64,000 nucleotides of DNA from Paenibacillus farraposensis (GCF_020736845.1 NZ_JAFFQR010000063.1:1-64000); one strand, 5' to 3'; shown: positions 33,709-43,130, counted from the first letter of the stretch. Made by a program: numbers and translations. Notes: a model not told the origin generated them from the sequence alone.

Positions 33709-35334
33709 ATGTCCGTTCGACACCGCAAGACTGCCACCCTTATGTTGGTGGCAATCCTCTCATTATCCGTTATTTTAGGCTGCGCAAAGCAGGAGGACAC
33801 GCCTGTATCCACCTCAATGAACGGAGCTGCCAATGAAAAGACGATCACGCTATCGTGGCCGCGTGACATTGGTACGATGAATCCACACGTATACAATCCT
33901 TCCCAGCTTTTTGCACAATCCATGATTTACGAGCCGTTAGTCAGCTATAAGCAAGGAGGCAAGCTGGAGCCTGCTTTGGCTGAATCCTGGGCGATTTCCA
34001 AGGACGGCAAAACATATACGTTCAAGCTTCGCAAAGGTGTGAAATTTTCAGATGGATCGCCGTTTAACGCGGCTATTGTCAAGAAGAACTTTGACGCAAT
34101 CATGAAAAATGAGAAGACGCACAGTTGGCTTGGAGTGGTAGGCGTTCTCGACAAAACGGAGGTCGTGGATGACAGCACCTTCCGATTGATGCTCAAGGAG
34201 CCGTACTATCCGGTGCTTCAGGATTTGTCCGTTGTTCGTCCGTTCCGCTTTTTGGGTGAGGCCGGGTTCCCGGATGATGGGGACACCTCCAAAGGCATCA
34301 AGAAACCTGTAGGTACAGGACCTTGGATGCTGGATGAATACAAGCAGGATGAATATGCGACCTTTAAGCGCAATCCCAATTATTGGGGCACTGCACCGAA
34401 AGTAGATAAAATCATCGTAAAAATCATTCCCGATAGCGAGACACGTGTCATGGCCTTTGAGAAAGGTGATCTGGATCTGATCTACGGTGAAGGTGTCATT
34501 AGTCTGGATGCGTTCAAGCAGCTTCGTGACACGGATAAGTACGTTACTCAGCTGTCCGAGCCTGTCGGCACCAGAAGTCTGTTGCTCAATTCCTCCAATC
34601 CCAAGCTGGCAGACCTTCGTGTGCGTCTGGCCCTCCAGCATGGGTTTAACAAGCAAGCGATGGTGGAAGGTGTGACTTCGGGGCTGGAGGAAAAAGCGGA
34701 TACGGTTTTATCCAAAAATTATCCGTATACGAATATGGACTTGCAGCCTGTTAGCTATGATGTGGAAAAATCCAAAGCGCTGCTGGATGAGGCTGGCTGG
34801 AAGCTGCCTGCTGGCGGTACGGTGCGGGAGAAGGATGGACAGCAGCTCGATTTTGAACTGATTTTTGATAAGACCGATCCGATCCAAAAGGCGATGGCTG
34901 AAACCATTCAGGCGGAATGGGGAGAGCTGGGGGTCAAAGTGAACCTGACCGGGCTGGAGCTTACGGTTCAAATCAAGCGTCTGAGATCCAACCAGTTTGA
35001 TCTGTACTTCTGGTACAACTATGGTGCACCTTATGATCCGCATTCCTTTATTAACGTCATTGCCAAAAAGAGCTTCGGAATTTCCGAGACGCTAAGCGCT
35101 CTTCCGATGAAGAAGGAACTGGATCAGCAAGTACACGAAGCACTCTCATCGACAGATGAAACCAAGCGTCAAGAGCTGTATGGTTCGATTCTGAAGACGC
35201 TGCAGGAGCAGTCTGCGATTGTGCCTATTTCATATATTAAGAAAACCGCGGTATATCAGAAAAAGATTACGAATTTTGTATTCCCGGCCAACCGGGACGA
35301 AAATCCGTTTGGTGGGATTGCAATCGGGAAGTAG
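33709..35334 (+). CDS. nikA: NikA-like nickel/metallophore substrate-binding lipoprotein
   Basis: Family 5 binding protein, 541 aa from ATG 33709 (AAAGGGGAAA upstream); lipobox VILGCAK. Similar through its length to NikA and CntA: LSWPRDIGTMNPHVYNP, FAQSMIYEPLV, VKFSDGSPFNA, KKPVGTGPWMLDEY, NPNYWG, YGAPYDPHSFI. The E. coli NikA metal-ligating His region after GAPYDPH is not conserved (SFINVIAKKSFG here), so it may bind a metal chelate or opine rather than free nickel-histidine. The Fur box upstream supports a metal-starvation role. Confidence 0.85.
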   Translation: MSVRHRKTATLMLVAILSLSVILGCAKQEDTPVSTSMNGAANEKTITLSWPRDIGTMNPHVYNPSQLFAQSMIYEPLVSYKQGGKLEPALAESWAISKDGKTYTFKLRKGVKFSDGSPFNAAIVKKNFDAIMKNEKTHSWLGVVGVLDKTEVVDDSTFRLMLKEPYYPVLQDLSVVRPFRFLGEAGFPDDGDTSKGIKKPVGTGPWMLDEYKQDEYATFKRNPNYWGTAPKVDKIIVKIIPDSETRVMAFEKGDLDLIYGEGVISLDAFKQLRDTDKYVTQLSEPVGTRSLLLNSSNPKLADLRVRLALQHGFNKQAMVEGVTSGLEEKADTVLSKNYPYTNMDLQPVSYDVEKSKALLDEAGWKLPAGGTVREKDGQQLDFELIFDKTDPIQKAMAETIQAEWGELGVKVNLTGLELTVQIKRLRSNQFDLYFWYNYGAPYDPHSFINVIAKKSFGISETLSALPMKKELDQQVHEALSSTDETKRQELYGSILKTLQEQSAIVPISYIKKTAVYQKKITNFVFPANRDENPFGGIAIGK

Positions 35335-35380
35335 TTGAAATCGAAGGGTAACTTTCGTTTATAGAAGAGGAGGACAGCTC

Positions 35381-36325
35381 ATGATCAGCTATATCGGGAA
35401 GCGAATGATGGCGGTCATTCCTATTGTTCTCTTTGCGACCCTCGTTACCTTTGCACTCATCCATATTTCACCGGTTGATCCGGCTGAGGCCTATTTGACA
35501 GCAGCTCACATCTACCCGACACCGGAAATTCTGGAGCAGAAGCGGCATGAATTCGGGTTGGATCAGCCTATGCTGATGCAGTATATGCACACGCTGCAAA
35601 GAATCAGCCGGCTGGACTTCGGGACTTCATACCTGACGAACAAGCCGGTGTGGGATGAGGTGAAGGTTCGATTGCCTGCCACTGTAGAGCTGGCATTGAG
35701 CAGCATGGCGCTATCCATCGTGGCAAGTATCCCGCTCGGCGTGCTGGCGGCGATACATAAAAATGGCTGGATCGATATGCTAAGCCGAGGAGTTTCATAT
35801 ATTGGAGCGTCTATTCCCCAGTTCTGGCTTGGGTATCTGCTGATTTTCTTTTTTTCCGTCCGGCTGGATTGGCTGCCTGTAGAGGGGCGGGGGACGTGGC
35901 AGCATCTGGTGCTGCCTACGTTGACCCTGTCGTTCGTTCTGATTGCTCTATATACGCGCTTGCTGCGTTCCAGTGTATTGGAGCAGCTTCAAGAGACGTA
36001 TGTGCAGTATGCCAGAACGAGAGGGATTCGTGAACGGGTGATCGTGCTCAAGCATGTGCTCAAAATTGCCATTGCCCCGCTGATTACGGGTATGGGTATG
36101 AATCTGGGCAAGCTGCTGACCGGAACGATTATTGTGGAGCAGGTGTTTTCATGGCCCGGTTTTGGCCGCTATTTTGTAGAAGCGATTTTTAACCGGGACA
36201 TTCCCGTCATACAATGCTATGTGTTTTTGGCGGCATGCCTGTTCATCGTATGCAATTTGCTCGTTGATCTGGTGCATTTGTATATGGACCCCCGAATTTC
36301 AGCGAAGGGACGAGCAGAGCAGTGA
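35381..36325 (+). CDS. nikB: NikB-like permease
   Basis: Permease of 314 aa with six membrane segments, LIHISPVDPAEAYLTAA at the N-terminus, EAA loop YARTRGIRERVIVLKHVLK, and FSWPGFGRYFVEAIFNRD near the C-terminus. RBS GAGGAGG 8 nt before ATG. Overlaps the next permease by 4 nt. The DPAEAYL pattern matches NikB rather than oligopeptide permeases (GDP). Confidence 0.88.
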   Translation: MISYIGKRMMAVIPIVLFATLVTFALIHISPVDPAEAYLTAAHIYPTPEILEQKRHEFGLDQPMLMQYMHTLQRISRLDFGTSYLTNKPVWDEVKVRLPATVELALSSMALSIVASIPLGVLAAIHKNGWIDMLSRGVSYIGASIPQFWLGYLLIFFFSVRLDWLPVEGRGTWQHLVLPTLTLSFVLIALYTRLLRSSVLEQLQETYVQYARTRGIRERVIVLKHVLKIAIAPLITGMGMNLGKLLTGTIIVEQVFSWPGFGRYFVEAIFNRDIPVIQCYVFLAACLFIVCNLLVDLVHLYMDPRISAKGRAEQ

Positions 36326-37155
36326 TGATAAGGTTGCGTACAATGTGTAAGGATCAAAAAGTAATCGTGGTCTGCTCAGTCGTGCTAGCGGCTCTTTTTA
36401 TCATTATGGCGCTGGCCCCGTGGCTGGCTCCCCATGATCCGGTTAAAGTCAATTTACTGCACAAGCTGGAAGGCCCCTCCAAGGAATATTGGCTGGGAAC
36501 CGACCACTTGGGTCGGGACAATTTTTCCCGACTGCTGTATGGAGCTCGGATTTCGCTTGGCTTCGCGACTCTAATCTTCCTATCCTCGCTTAGCATCGGT
36601 GTCGTGATCGGATCGGTGGCCGGTTATTTGGGCGGCTGGGTCGATAGTGTGCTGATGCGGCTTTGCGAAGGGATTATGGCGTTCCCGAATCTGGTGCTTG
36701 TGCTGGGTATTGTCGGTATTTTTGGGCCTGGTCTTATGCAGGTACTGCTTGCATTGATGATGGTACAGTGGGTGTATTATGCCCGGATGTGCCGCAATAT
36801 GGTCGTGAGTCTGAAAGAGCGGAATTTTGTAGCTGCCGCAAGAATTAGCGGCTCCTCTTCATGGGCCATTATCCAGAGGCATATTATTCCGAATGTGCTC
36901 CGGCCGATTGTAGTCATAGGTACACTGGAGATGGGCTGGGCCATTATGGATATTTCGGCGCTGTCTTTCCTCGGTCTGGGTATCCAGCCGCCAACTCCCG
37001 AATGGGGAGCGATGATTCATGAGGGTACAGGGTACATCCGTAGCCATCCGGAATTAATGATCTACCCGGGCATCATGATTCTGTTGGTGGTCATGGTCTT
37101 TAATATATTAGGAGAGGCGCTGTCCGACCGATACGGAATTTCCAAACAGCAGTAA
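36322..37155 (+). CDS. nikC: NikC-like permease
   Basis: 277-aa permease: APWLAPHDPVKVNLLHKLEG, WLGTDHLGRDNFSRLLYGAR, EAA-type loop AARISGSSSWAIIQRHIIPN, and LSFLGLGIQPPTPEWG. ATG 36322 overlaps the nikB stop. Partner of NikB in the channel. Confidence 0.9.
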   Translation: MMIRLRTMCKDQKVIVVCSVVLAALFIIMALAPWLAPHDPVKVNLLHKLEGPSKEYWLGTDHLGRDNFSRLLYGARISLGFATLIFLSSLSIGVVIGSVAGYLGGWVDSVLMRLCEGIMAFPNLVLVLGIVGIFGPGLMQVLLALMMVQWVYYARMCRNMVVSLKERNFVAAARISGSSSWAIIQRHIIPNVLRPIVVIGTLEMGWAIMDISALSFLGLGIQPPTPEWGAMIHEGTGYIRSHPELMIYPGIMILLVVMVFNILGEALSDRYGISKQQ

Positions 37156-37174
37156 AACAGGAGTGAGAACAACG

Positions 37175-38005
37175 ATGGATGACGGGAAGAAGTCGAAGGT
37201 GCTGGAGGTCCACGGTTTGGAGGTCAAACTCAAGACCGATGCAGGAGCAGTATCTCTGCTTGAGCCGATTTATTTTGAGCTGAAAAAGGGACAGATTCTG
37301 GGTCTTGTTGGCGAGAGTGGAAGCGGCAAAACGCTGACCTGTAACGCGCTGCTCCAGTTGCTGAATCGCCAGATGATGGACGTGAAAGGCAGTGTTCGTC
37401 TGAATGGTCGCGAGCTGAACGGAATGACGGCTGAGGAAATGCGGCGTGTTCGCGGCAAGGACATCGCGTTGATTATGCAAAATCCGATGAGTGCTTTTAC
37501 GCCTGTGTATACGATCGGAGCTCAGTTTACGGAAACCATCCGCACTCACACCGAATTGACCAAACGACAGGCTCGTGATCTTGCCGTAACAGCTTTGGAA
37601 AAGATGAATCTGCCTGAACCAGTCAAGCTGATGAAGCGATATTCGTTTCAGCTCAGCGGGGGAATGCTGCAGCGCGTCATGATTGCCATTTCCATGTGCC
37701 TGCGGCCGGCGGTGGTGATTGCGGATGAACCGACGACGGCGCTTGATGTGGTGAATCAGCTACAGGTGCTGAGAGAGCTGGATCGCTTGCGTACGGAATA
37801 CGGCACTTCCATTTTGCTGATCTCGCATGATCTGGGTGTCATTTCCCAAATGGCAGACGAAGTGGCTGTCATGCAGCAGGGACGTATCGTCGAGCAGGCG
37901 GAGGTTCATCGGCTGTTCGATCAGCCGCAGCATGAATATACGAAAATGCTGCTGCATGCCAGGCCCAGGTTGTCCCTCCGGGACATGAATCAGGCAGGGG
38001 GTTAG
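37175..38005 (+). CDS. nikD: NikD-like ATPase
   Basis: Nucleotide-binding subunit of about 276 aa; ATG 37175 preferred (AGGAG 12 nt upstream) over GTG 37163, which abuts the ribosome site. Walker A GESGSGKT, Q-loop LIMQNPMSAFTP, signature LSGGMLQR, Walker B VVIADEPTTALD, H-loop LLISHDLG. The MQNPMSAFTPV stretch is typical of NikD. Confidence 0.88.
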   Translation: MDDGKKSKVLEVHGLEVKLKTDAGAVSLLEPIYFELKKGQILGLVGESGSGKTLTCNALLQLLNRQMMDVKGSVRLNGRELNGMTAEEMRRVRGKDIALIMQNPMSAFTPVYTIGAQFTETIRTHTELTKRQARDLAVTALEKMNLPEPVKLMKRYSFQLSGGMLQRVMIAISMCLRPAVVIADEPTTALDVVNQLQVLRELDRLRTEYGTSILLISHDLGVISQMADEVAVMQQGRIVEQAEVHRLFDQPQHEYTKMLLHARPRLSLRDMNQAGG

Positions 38006-38041
38006 GCGCCCTGTGACGGTTACATTTTCAAAAGGGAGCGA

Positions 38042-38845
38042 ATGCGCGTGCTGCAAGTGAAGGAAGTAACTCATAGCTATGGAAGGCGCAAATGGTTGGG
38101 CCGCTCTGAACTACGCCCCCCCGTGCTGTCCGGCGTTTCACTCACCATAGAGAGCGGATTTTGCCTGGGGCTGCTTGGGACAAGCGGAGCGGGTAAAAGC
38201 ACGCTCGGCAAGGTCATTCTGGGGCTGGAGAAGCCGCAGAAGGGTCAGGTGCTGTTTCAGGGGCAGGACATTTATCATGGAAGTACACAGGTCCGCAGGG
38301 AGCTGAGACGGGATATGCAGGTCGTATTTCAGGACTGCTATTCCGCTGTAAATCCCCGGATGACTGCTGGGCAGATTATCGGGGAGCCTCTGGATAATTA
38401 CGAACGGCTATCGGTGCAGGAGCAAAAGAGAACAGTTGAGAACCTTCTGGAACGAGTTGGTCTCAGGCCAGAAGATCGGAATAAATTTCCGCATCAGTTT
38501 AGCGGTGGACAATTGCAGCGGATCAACATTGCCCGAGCCATTGCCCTCAAGCCTAAGCTAATCGTGCTGGATGAGTCTGTCAGCAGTCTGGATATGGTTC
38601 ACCAGATGCATATTTTATCGCTGCTGGGAGAACTGAAATCCTCGCTTGGATTGTCGTATCTGTTCATCACGCATGATATTCGGGCGGCTTACACCGTCTG
38701 TGATGGCATTGCTGTAATGGAGCAGGGGGAATTGATCGAGTATTGTGATGACAAGGACGGGATTTTTGAATCCATTCATCCGGCCGTACAGCGGTTGATT
38801 GCGTCCATTTTGCCCGAGCATCCAGCAGACCGTCTTCCTTCATGA
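38042..38845 (+). CDS. nikE: NikE-like ATPase
   Basis: 267-aa partner ATPase: Walker A GTSGAGKST, Q-loop VFQDCYSAVNPRMT, signature FSGGQLQR, Walker B LIVLDESVSSLD, H-loop FITHDIR. DESVSSLD rather than DEPxSALD is a NikE feature. Ends the second importer and is followed by a terminator. Confidence 0.88.
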   Translation: MRVLQVKEVTHSYGRRKWLGRSELRPPVLSGVSLTIESGFCLGLLGTSGAGKSTLGKVILGLEKPQKGQVLFQGQDIYHGSTQVRRELRRDMQVVFQDCYSAVNPRMTAGQIIGEPLDNYERLSVQEQKRTVENLLERVGLRPEDRNKFPHQFSGGQLQRINIARAIALKPKLIVLDESVSSLDMVHQMHILSLLGELKSSLGLSYLFITHDIRAAYTVCDGIAVMEQGELIEYCDDKDGIFESIHPAVQRLIASILPEHPADRLPS

Positions 38846-38852
38846 ATGACAG

Positions 38853-38876
38853 TTGACCCGCAAGGGTCCTTTTTTA
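38853..38876 (+). terminator. Terminator of the second Nik-type operon
   Basis: GACCC (38855-38859), GCAA loop, GGGTC (38864-38868), then CTTTTTT. Confidence 0.8.
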
Positions 38877-38889
38877 TTGCAGCACCAGG

Positions 38890-38974
38890 GTAAGTTATTG
38901 GAATCCATTTTATCTATTGTATTATTTGAATAACCCGTTATAATATAAAATCATAGTAAATTACTTGGAATAAG
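38890..38974 (+). promoter_or_regulatory. Promoter of the amino-acid ABC operon with flanking direct repeats
   Basis: TTGTAT (38917-38922), 16-bp spacer, TATAAT (38939-38944). Two similar sequences bracket it: GTAAGTTATT-GGAAT (38890-38904) and GTAAATTACTTGGAAT (38956-38971). The TTGGAAT end recalls CymR-type cysteine-regulator sites, which would fit a cystine importer, but this is a weak match from memory. Confidence 0.5.
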
Positions 38975-38988
38975 AAGGGGTATCACAT

Positions 38989-39798
38989 ATGAAAAAGTCT
39001 GCTTTCGTTGCGGCGATTGGCCTATTTCTCGTTTTAATCACGGGTGCCCTGAGTGGATGCTCCTCGAAGGATGCGGCATCGGGGGATAAGGTGATTTATG
39101 TCGGTACACAAAATGACTACCCGCCATTTGCTTTTGTGAATGATAAAAATGAACTGACCGGATACGATGTGGATGTCATCAAGGAAATTGACAAGAAGCT
39201 GGACGGCTACAAGTTTGAGTTTGTACCCTCGGGCTGGGATGCGATATTCCTTGCACTGGATGCGAACAAAATTCAGGTGGTGGCTGATGAAATTGCCAAA
39301 AATCCCGAGCGAGAGCAAAAATATTTGTTCTCGGATGAGTCCTATTTTTCGGCTCAGTCCGTGATTATTGTGAAAAAGGGCAGAACCGATATTCATTCCC
39401 TCAAGGATTTGGAAGGCAAGAAGGTAGCCGCTTCGGTAGGCGATTCCTATACGCAATTGCTTGAACAGTATAATGCGAAACATGGAAATAAAATCATTTT
39501 GAAATACAATGATGCAGGCACTTCGTCTGACAACCTTCAGGATGTGCAGAATGGCCGGGTAGACGCTTACGTGAATGATCCGGTTATGACAGCGGCGACG
39601 ATCAAGAAGGAAGGCTTGCAGGTCGAAGCGGTAGGTGATCCTGTGCAAACGGATGATATCAATCTGGTTTTCAAAAAGGATAGGCAGGGCCAAGAGCTGA
39701 AAGCGAAAATTGACCCGATTATTAAAAAGCTTAAAACGGACGGAACGCTGAAAAAGCTGTCTGAACAATGGACAGGCGGAGAATTTATTCCACAGTAA
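38989..39798 (+). CDS. Polar amino-acid (possibly cystine) ABC transporter binding lipoprotein
   Basis: Family 3 solute-binding protein, 269 aa. Lipobox GALSGCSS, then IYVGTQNDYPPFAFVNDKNELTGYDVDVI, the family signature, and GWDAIFLALDANKIQVVADEIAKNPER. The NDYPPF/ANKIQVVA pattern resembles cystine binding proteins (TcyJ/TcyK), but substrate is not certain. First gene of a binding protein-permease-ATPase operon. Confidence 0.88.
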   Translation: MKKSAFVAAIGLFLVLITGALSGCSSKDAASGDKVIYVGTQNDYPPFAFVNDKNELTGYDVDVIKEIDKKLDGYKFEFVPSGWDAIFLALDANKIQVVADEIAKNPEREQKYLFSDESYFSAQSVIIVKKGRTDIHSLKDLEGKKVAASVGDSYTQLLEQYNAKHGNKIILKYNDAGTSSDNLQDVQNGRVDAYVNDPVMTAATIKKEGLQVEAVGDPVQTDDINLVFKKDRQGQELKAKIDPIIKKLKTDGTLKKLSEQWTGGEFIPQ

Positions 39799-39828
39799 CA
39801 ACAATGCAAAGGGTAAAGTGGGGTTCCT

Positions 39829-40545
39829 ATGGAAAAGCTGTTTGACCTTGATTATATGCTGAAAAGTCTTCCCCAGATCATCGAGCATCTCCCTGTAACA
39901 CTATGGATTGCACTGCTGTCCATGCTGCTCGGCTCGATCATCGGGTTGGCTACAGCCTTAATTCGGATATACAAGGTGCCTGTGTTGGCACCATTGTCTA
40001 CGCTGTATGTCTCGTACATCCGGGGAACGCCGCTCATCGTGCAGCTGTTCCTCGTGTATTATGGAATACCCAAGTTTCTGTATTATTTTCAGAGCGAATA
40101 TGGGTTCTTGCAGCAATTTAATGTCTATGTGATTCCACCCGAGCTGTTTGCACTGCTGTCCTTTTCGCTTAATCTCGGCGGTTATCTGTCGGAGACGTTC
40201 CGGGCGGCGGTTAACTCCGTGGACCGCGGGCAATTTGAAGCTGCCCATTCCATCGGCATGAGTCAGACGCAAACTATGCTCAAAATTGTACTGCCGCAGG
40301 CGCTGACGGCGGCTTTGCCCAATTTGGGGAACACGCTGATCAGTACGGTGAAGGATACGTCTTTTATTTTTATGATTGGTGTCGTCGATATGATGGGACA
40401 GGCCAAAATTATGGGCGCGCGGGCGTTAGCCTTTTTTGAGGTGTATGTGGCGGTATCTCTGATCTACTGGCTGGTGTGCATCGTGATTGAACGCGGGCTT
40501 GTCGTGCTGGAGAAGCGTATTCGAATTTACGAAAGAAGTGAGTAA
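39829..40545 (+). CDS. Amino-acid ABC transporter permease
   Basis: HisM/TcyL-type permease, 238 aa, about five membrane segments. SYIRGTPLIVQLFLVYYGIP and the EAA region AAHSIGMSQTQTMLKIVLPQ (about residues 136-155) are diagnostic. Located 30 bp after the binding protein gene and 6 bp before the ATPase gene. Confidence 0.9.
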   Translation: MEKLFDLDYMLKSLPQIIEHLPVTLWIALLSMLLGSIIGLATALIRIYKVPVLAPLSTLYVSYIRGTPLIVQLFLVYYGIPKFLYYFQSEYGFLQQFNVYVIPPELFALLSFSLNLGGYLSETFRAAVNSVDRGQFEAAHSIGMSQTQTMLKIVLPQALTAALPNLGNTLISTVKDTSFIFMIGVVDMMGQAKIMGARALAFFEVYVAVSLIYWLVCIVIERGLVVLEKRIRIYERSE

Positions 40546-40551
40546 GAGTAT

Positions 40552-41316
40552 ATGATTCAACTTCATCAAATCCATAAGCATTTTGGGCAGCAGCACGTGC
40601 TCAAAGGGATAGACTTGACCGTAGGCAAAGGAGAAGTCGTAGTCATCCTCGGCCCGAGCGGATCGGGCAAGTCCACCTTGCTGCGCAGCATTAATTTTTT
40701 GGAGCAGCCGACCAGCGGTATCATTGAAATTGACGGTGTACAAGTAGATGCAGCCAAGGCGAGCAAAAAAGATATTCTCGGATTGCGTACGGCTACGGCG
40801 ATGGTATTTCAGCAATACCAGCTGTTTAAAAACTTGAATGCGCTCCATAATGTGATGATCGGTCTGACCAGTGTAAAAAAGCTGGATCGCAAGCAGGCGA
40901 GGGGAATTAGTGAAGGGATTTTGGAAAAGGTCGGGTTAAAGGACCGCATGAGTCACTATCCGGCCCAGCTTTCGGGCGGACAGCAGCAGCGTGTTGCCAT
41001 TGCCCGGGCGTTGGCACTGAAACCGCAGGTCCTGTTGTTTGACGAACCGACCTCCTCGCTTGACCCTGAACTGGTGGATGAAGTGCTGACAGTCATTCAA
41101 AAGGTGGCAAGTGAAGGTAACACGATGATTATTGTCACGCATGAGCTCAGCTTTGCGCGGGATGTAGCGGACCGGGTCGTGCTGATGGAGCATGGCGTCA
41201 TTGTGGAGCAGGGTCCAGTGGAGCAGTTTTTTACTAATCCAAAGGAAGAGCGGACACGGCAATTCCTGGGCAAAGCATTGGGACAAAGAGCGCCGCAGGA
41301 GCAACCGATATTTTGA
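40552..41316 (+). CDS. Amino-acid ABC transporter ATPase
   Basis: GlnQ/TcyN-type ATPase, 254 aa. Walker [11 protein letters not shown]-loop [11 protein letters not shown], signature LSGGQQQR, Walker [17 protein letters not shown]-loop [15 protein letters not shown]. Completes the three-gene polar amino-acid importer. Confidence 0.92.
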   Translation: MIQLHQIHKHFGQQHVLKGIDLTVGKGEVVVILGPSGSGKSTLLRSINFLEQPTSGIIEIDGVQVDAAKASKKDILGLRTATAMVFQQYQLFKNLNALHNVMIGLTSVKKLDRKQARGISEGILEKVGLKDRMSHYPAQLSGGQQQRVAIARALALKPQVLLFDEPTSSLDPELVDEVLTVIQKVASEGNTMIIVTHELSFARDVADRVVLMEHGVIVEQGPVEQFFTNPKEERTRQFLGKALGQRAPQEQPIF

Positions 41317-41417
41317 TAAGAAACGTGTGGACTGGGGAACAATAAGCATCTCCGGTTCACTCTTAAATCGAGGTGCAGCAGCGCCACGAGATTTGTTTGC
41401 ATCTTTCGCATTACAAT

Positions 41418-41481
41418 AAAAAAGCACGGTAGACAAAAAGTAGGAGCAAGGAAAACCCGCGTTTGTCTGACGTGCTTTTTG
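41418..41481. terminator. Terminator, probably bidirectional
   Basis: AAAAAAGCACGGTAGACAAA pairs with TTTGTCTGACGTGCTTTTT across a 24-nt loop; A and T runs on both sides. It ends the amino-acid importer operon. Confidence 0.85.
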
Positions 41482-41639
41482 GGCGTTATATCGATAGACA
41501 CGCAGACTGGCTGCTCCTGATTTATGAATGCACCCATCCTTCATTAAATCTTTTCCATTGCAAAGTAGCTTATCACACTTATTCGTGATAAATTCTAAGA
41601 ACAATAAAGTGAAAATGTGATCGGGAGGAACATTGGCAC

Positions 41640-42656
41640 ATGAAAAAGGTTTTGTTCATTAATACCGGAGGTACTATTTCTTCCTCCTATCAGGAAAACG
41701 GCCTGACACCGACCCAATCAGCTGAAAACATTTTAGCGGAAATTCCGGAACTCAAGGAAATTTGCGAAATTGATGCCCATAATCTGATGAGCATTGATAG
41801 CACAAATACGCAGCCGGAGGATTGGGCGTCCATCGCCCGGATGGTGCATCGTTCTCTTGATCAATACGATGGCATCGTGATTGCGCACGGTACGGATACG
41901 ATGGCCTATACGGCTTCGGCCTTGAGCTTCATGTTGGGAACCGTAGACAAGCCCGTCATTATGACAGGTTCGCAGGTGTCCATTTTGGCGGAGCACAGCG
42001 ATTCCAAAAAAAATGTAATCGACTCATTCCTGACCGCATGTGGCAAGGTGGCTGGGGTTTTTGTTGTATTTAACGGCAAAATTATCAACGGCAGCCGTAG
42101 TTCCAAAATCAGAACACGCAGCTATAACGCGTTTGAAAGCATCAACTATCCGTACATCGGTCTTGTAGAGAACGGAAAGGTGGCCTATACGGAGGGCGTA
42201 TTGGCAAACCGCGGTACCGTTCGCCACCCGTATAATGACAGATATGCTGCGGAGGTATTTCTGCTCAGGCTGATTCCGGGGACGAATCCGGCGATCTTTG
42301 ATGCCATTCGGAGCTTGGGCTATAAAGGCATCGTCATTGAGGGTTTTGGCATGGGGGGTGTGCCCTTCAAGGAAAGAAGCCTGATCAGCAAAATCGAGGA
42401 ACTGATGAAGGACGGTATGAGTATTGTCGTGACCACTCAATGCCCCTATGAGGGCGGGGATCTGACGATTTACGAGGTGGGGCAGAAGGTACTGGAAAAG
42501 GGCGTTATTCCGGGGTATGACATGACAACAGAGGCACTTGTGACCAAAATGATGTGGGCATTGGGCCAGACCACTGACCCGGAAGGGGTAGCCAAGATTA
42601 TGGCCACGAACTACGTGGACGAGGTGTCCTTGCCTGCGGACTCAACCTCCCTGTAA
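41640..42656 (+). CDS. ansA: L-asparaginase, type I-like
   Basis: Hydrolyses asparagine to aspartate and ammonia. First catalytic motif INTGGTISS (Thr near residue 12), second motif AHGTDTMAYTA with the Thr-Asp pair (about 81-91); GFGMGGVP is further on. 338 aa, no signal peptide, so cytoplasmic. Strong GGAGGAAC ribosome site. Stands between a polar amino-acid importer and a regulator. Confidence 0.92.
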   Translation: MKKVLFINTGGTISSSYQENGLTPTQSAENILAEIPELKEICEIDAHNLMSIDSTNTQPEDWASIARMVHRSLDQYDGIVIAHGTDTMAYTASALSFMLGTVDKPVIMTGSQVSILAEHSDSKKNVIDSFLTACGKVAGVFVVFNGKIINGSRSSKIRTRSYNAFESINYPYIGLVENGKVAYTEGVLANRGTVRHPYNDRYAAEVFLLRLIPGTNPAIFDAIRSLGYKGIVIEGFGMGGVPFKERSLISKIEELMKDGMSIVVTTQCPYEGGDLTIYEVGQKVLEKGVIPGYDMTTEALVTKMMWALGQTTDPEGVAKIMATNYVDEVSLPADSTSL

Positions 42657-42666
42657 GGGAGGTTGA
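42642..42666 (+). terminator. Perfect hairpin over the ansA stop codon
   Basis: TCAACCTCCCT (42642-42652) pairs with AGGGAGGTTGA (42656-42666) around a 3-nt loop; the stop codon lies across the loop. No T run follows, so it may stabilise the mRNA end rather than terminate. Confidence 0.6.
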
Positions 42667-42767
42667 CCGCCGTACTGCGGGGGATATTGAAGCTAACGCT
42701 GAGTTTGAGTTTGCCTCGGTCTACGCTTGAATCTTGATCTCCATCTCCAGCGATTGTATGGCTTGTT

Positions 42768-43130
42768 TCAGTGGAAGCAGGCGCTCAGATCGTCCAGCAA
42801 CGAATTCGAGTGCATGTTAAGCTTCCCATATTTTTGCTGGCGGTGAGCCTCGTACAGATAGGTATAAGCGGGATCAAACTTAACGAACTGGTTGACCAAA
42901 ATCTTTTTCCCATACTGCTTCTCAGCTTGCTGCATAAGGAGAGCATCTTCGAGATCAAAGCAAACCGGCGGTTTCACAAAACACATGCTTACCGTGCTTC
43001 GGCGCAACGGCATATGTCCTATGCAGGTGGGAGTGCAGGCATAGATCGACCACATCCACGTCCGGATTCAGCAAAATATCCTCTATATTTTGTGTGACCT
43101 CTACGTTCAGCTCCTCTTTCCGCTTTTGCA
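42768..43130 (-). pseudogene. Gfo/Idh/MocA-family oxidoreductase fragment, frameshifted
   Basis: One frame reads EELNVEVTQNIEDILLNPDVDVVDLCLHSHLH and HGKHVFCE, split here by my wording only; after a shift near 42965 the family sequence continues as KPPVCFDLEDALLMQQAEK and GKKILVNQFVKFDP. This is the middle of the NAD-binding domain of a Gfo/Idh dehydrogenase (V-x-T...H, EKP). The N-terminal GxGxxG and the whole C-terminal domain are missing. Confidence 0.65.

Noticed and set aside
33709-38845. Staphylopine-type (cnt) metallophore locus
   Set aside because: The transporter resembles Cnt proteins, but no opine synthase or nicotianamine-synthase-like gene is in the window, so the Nik name is kept.
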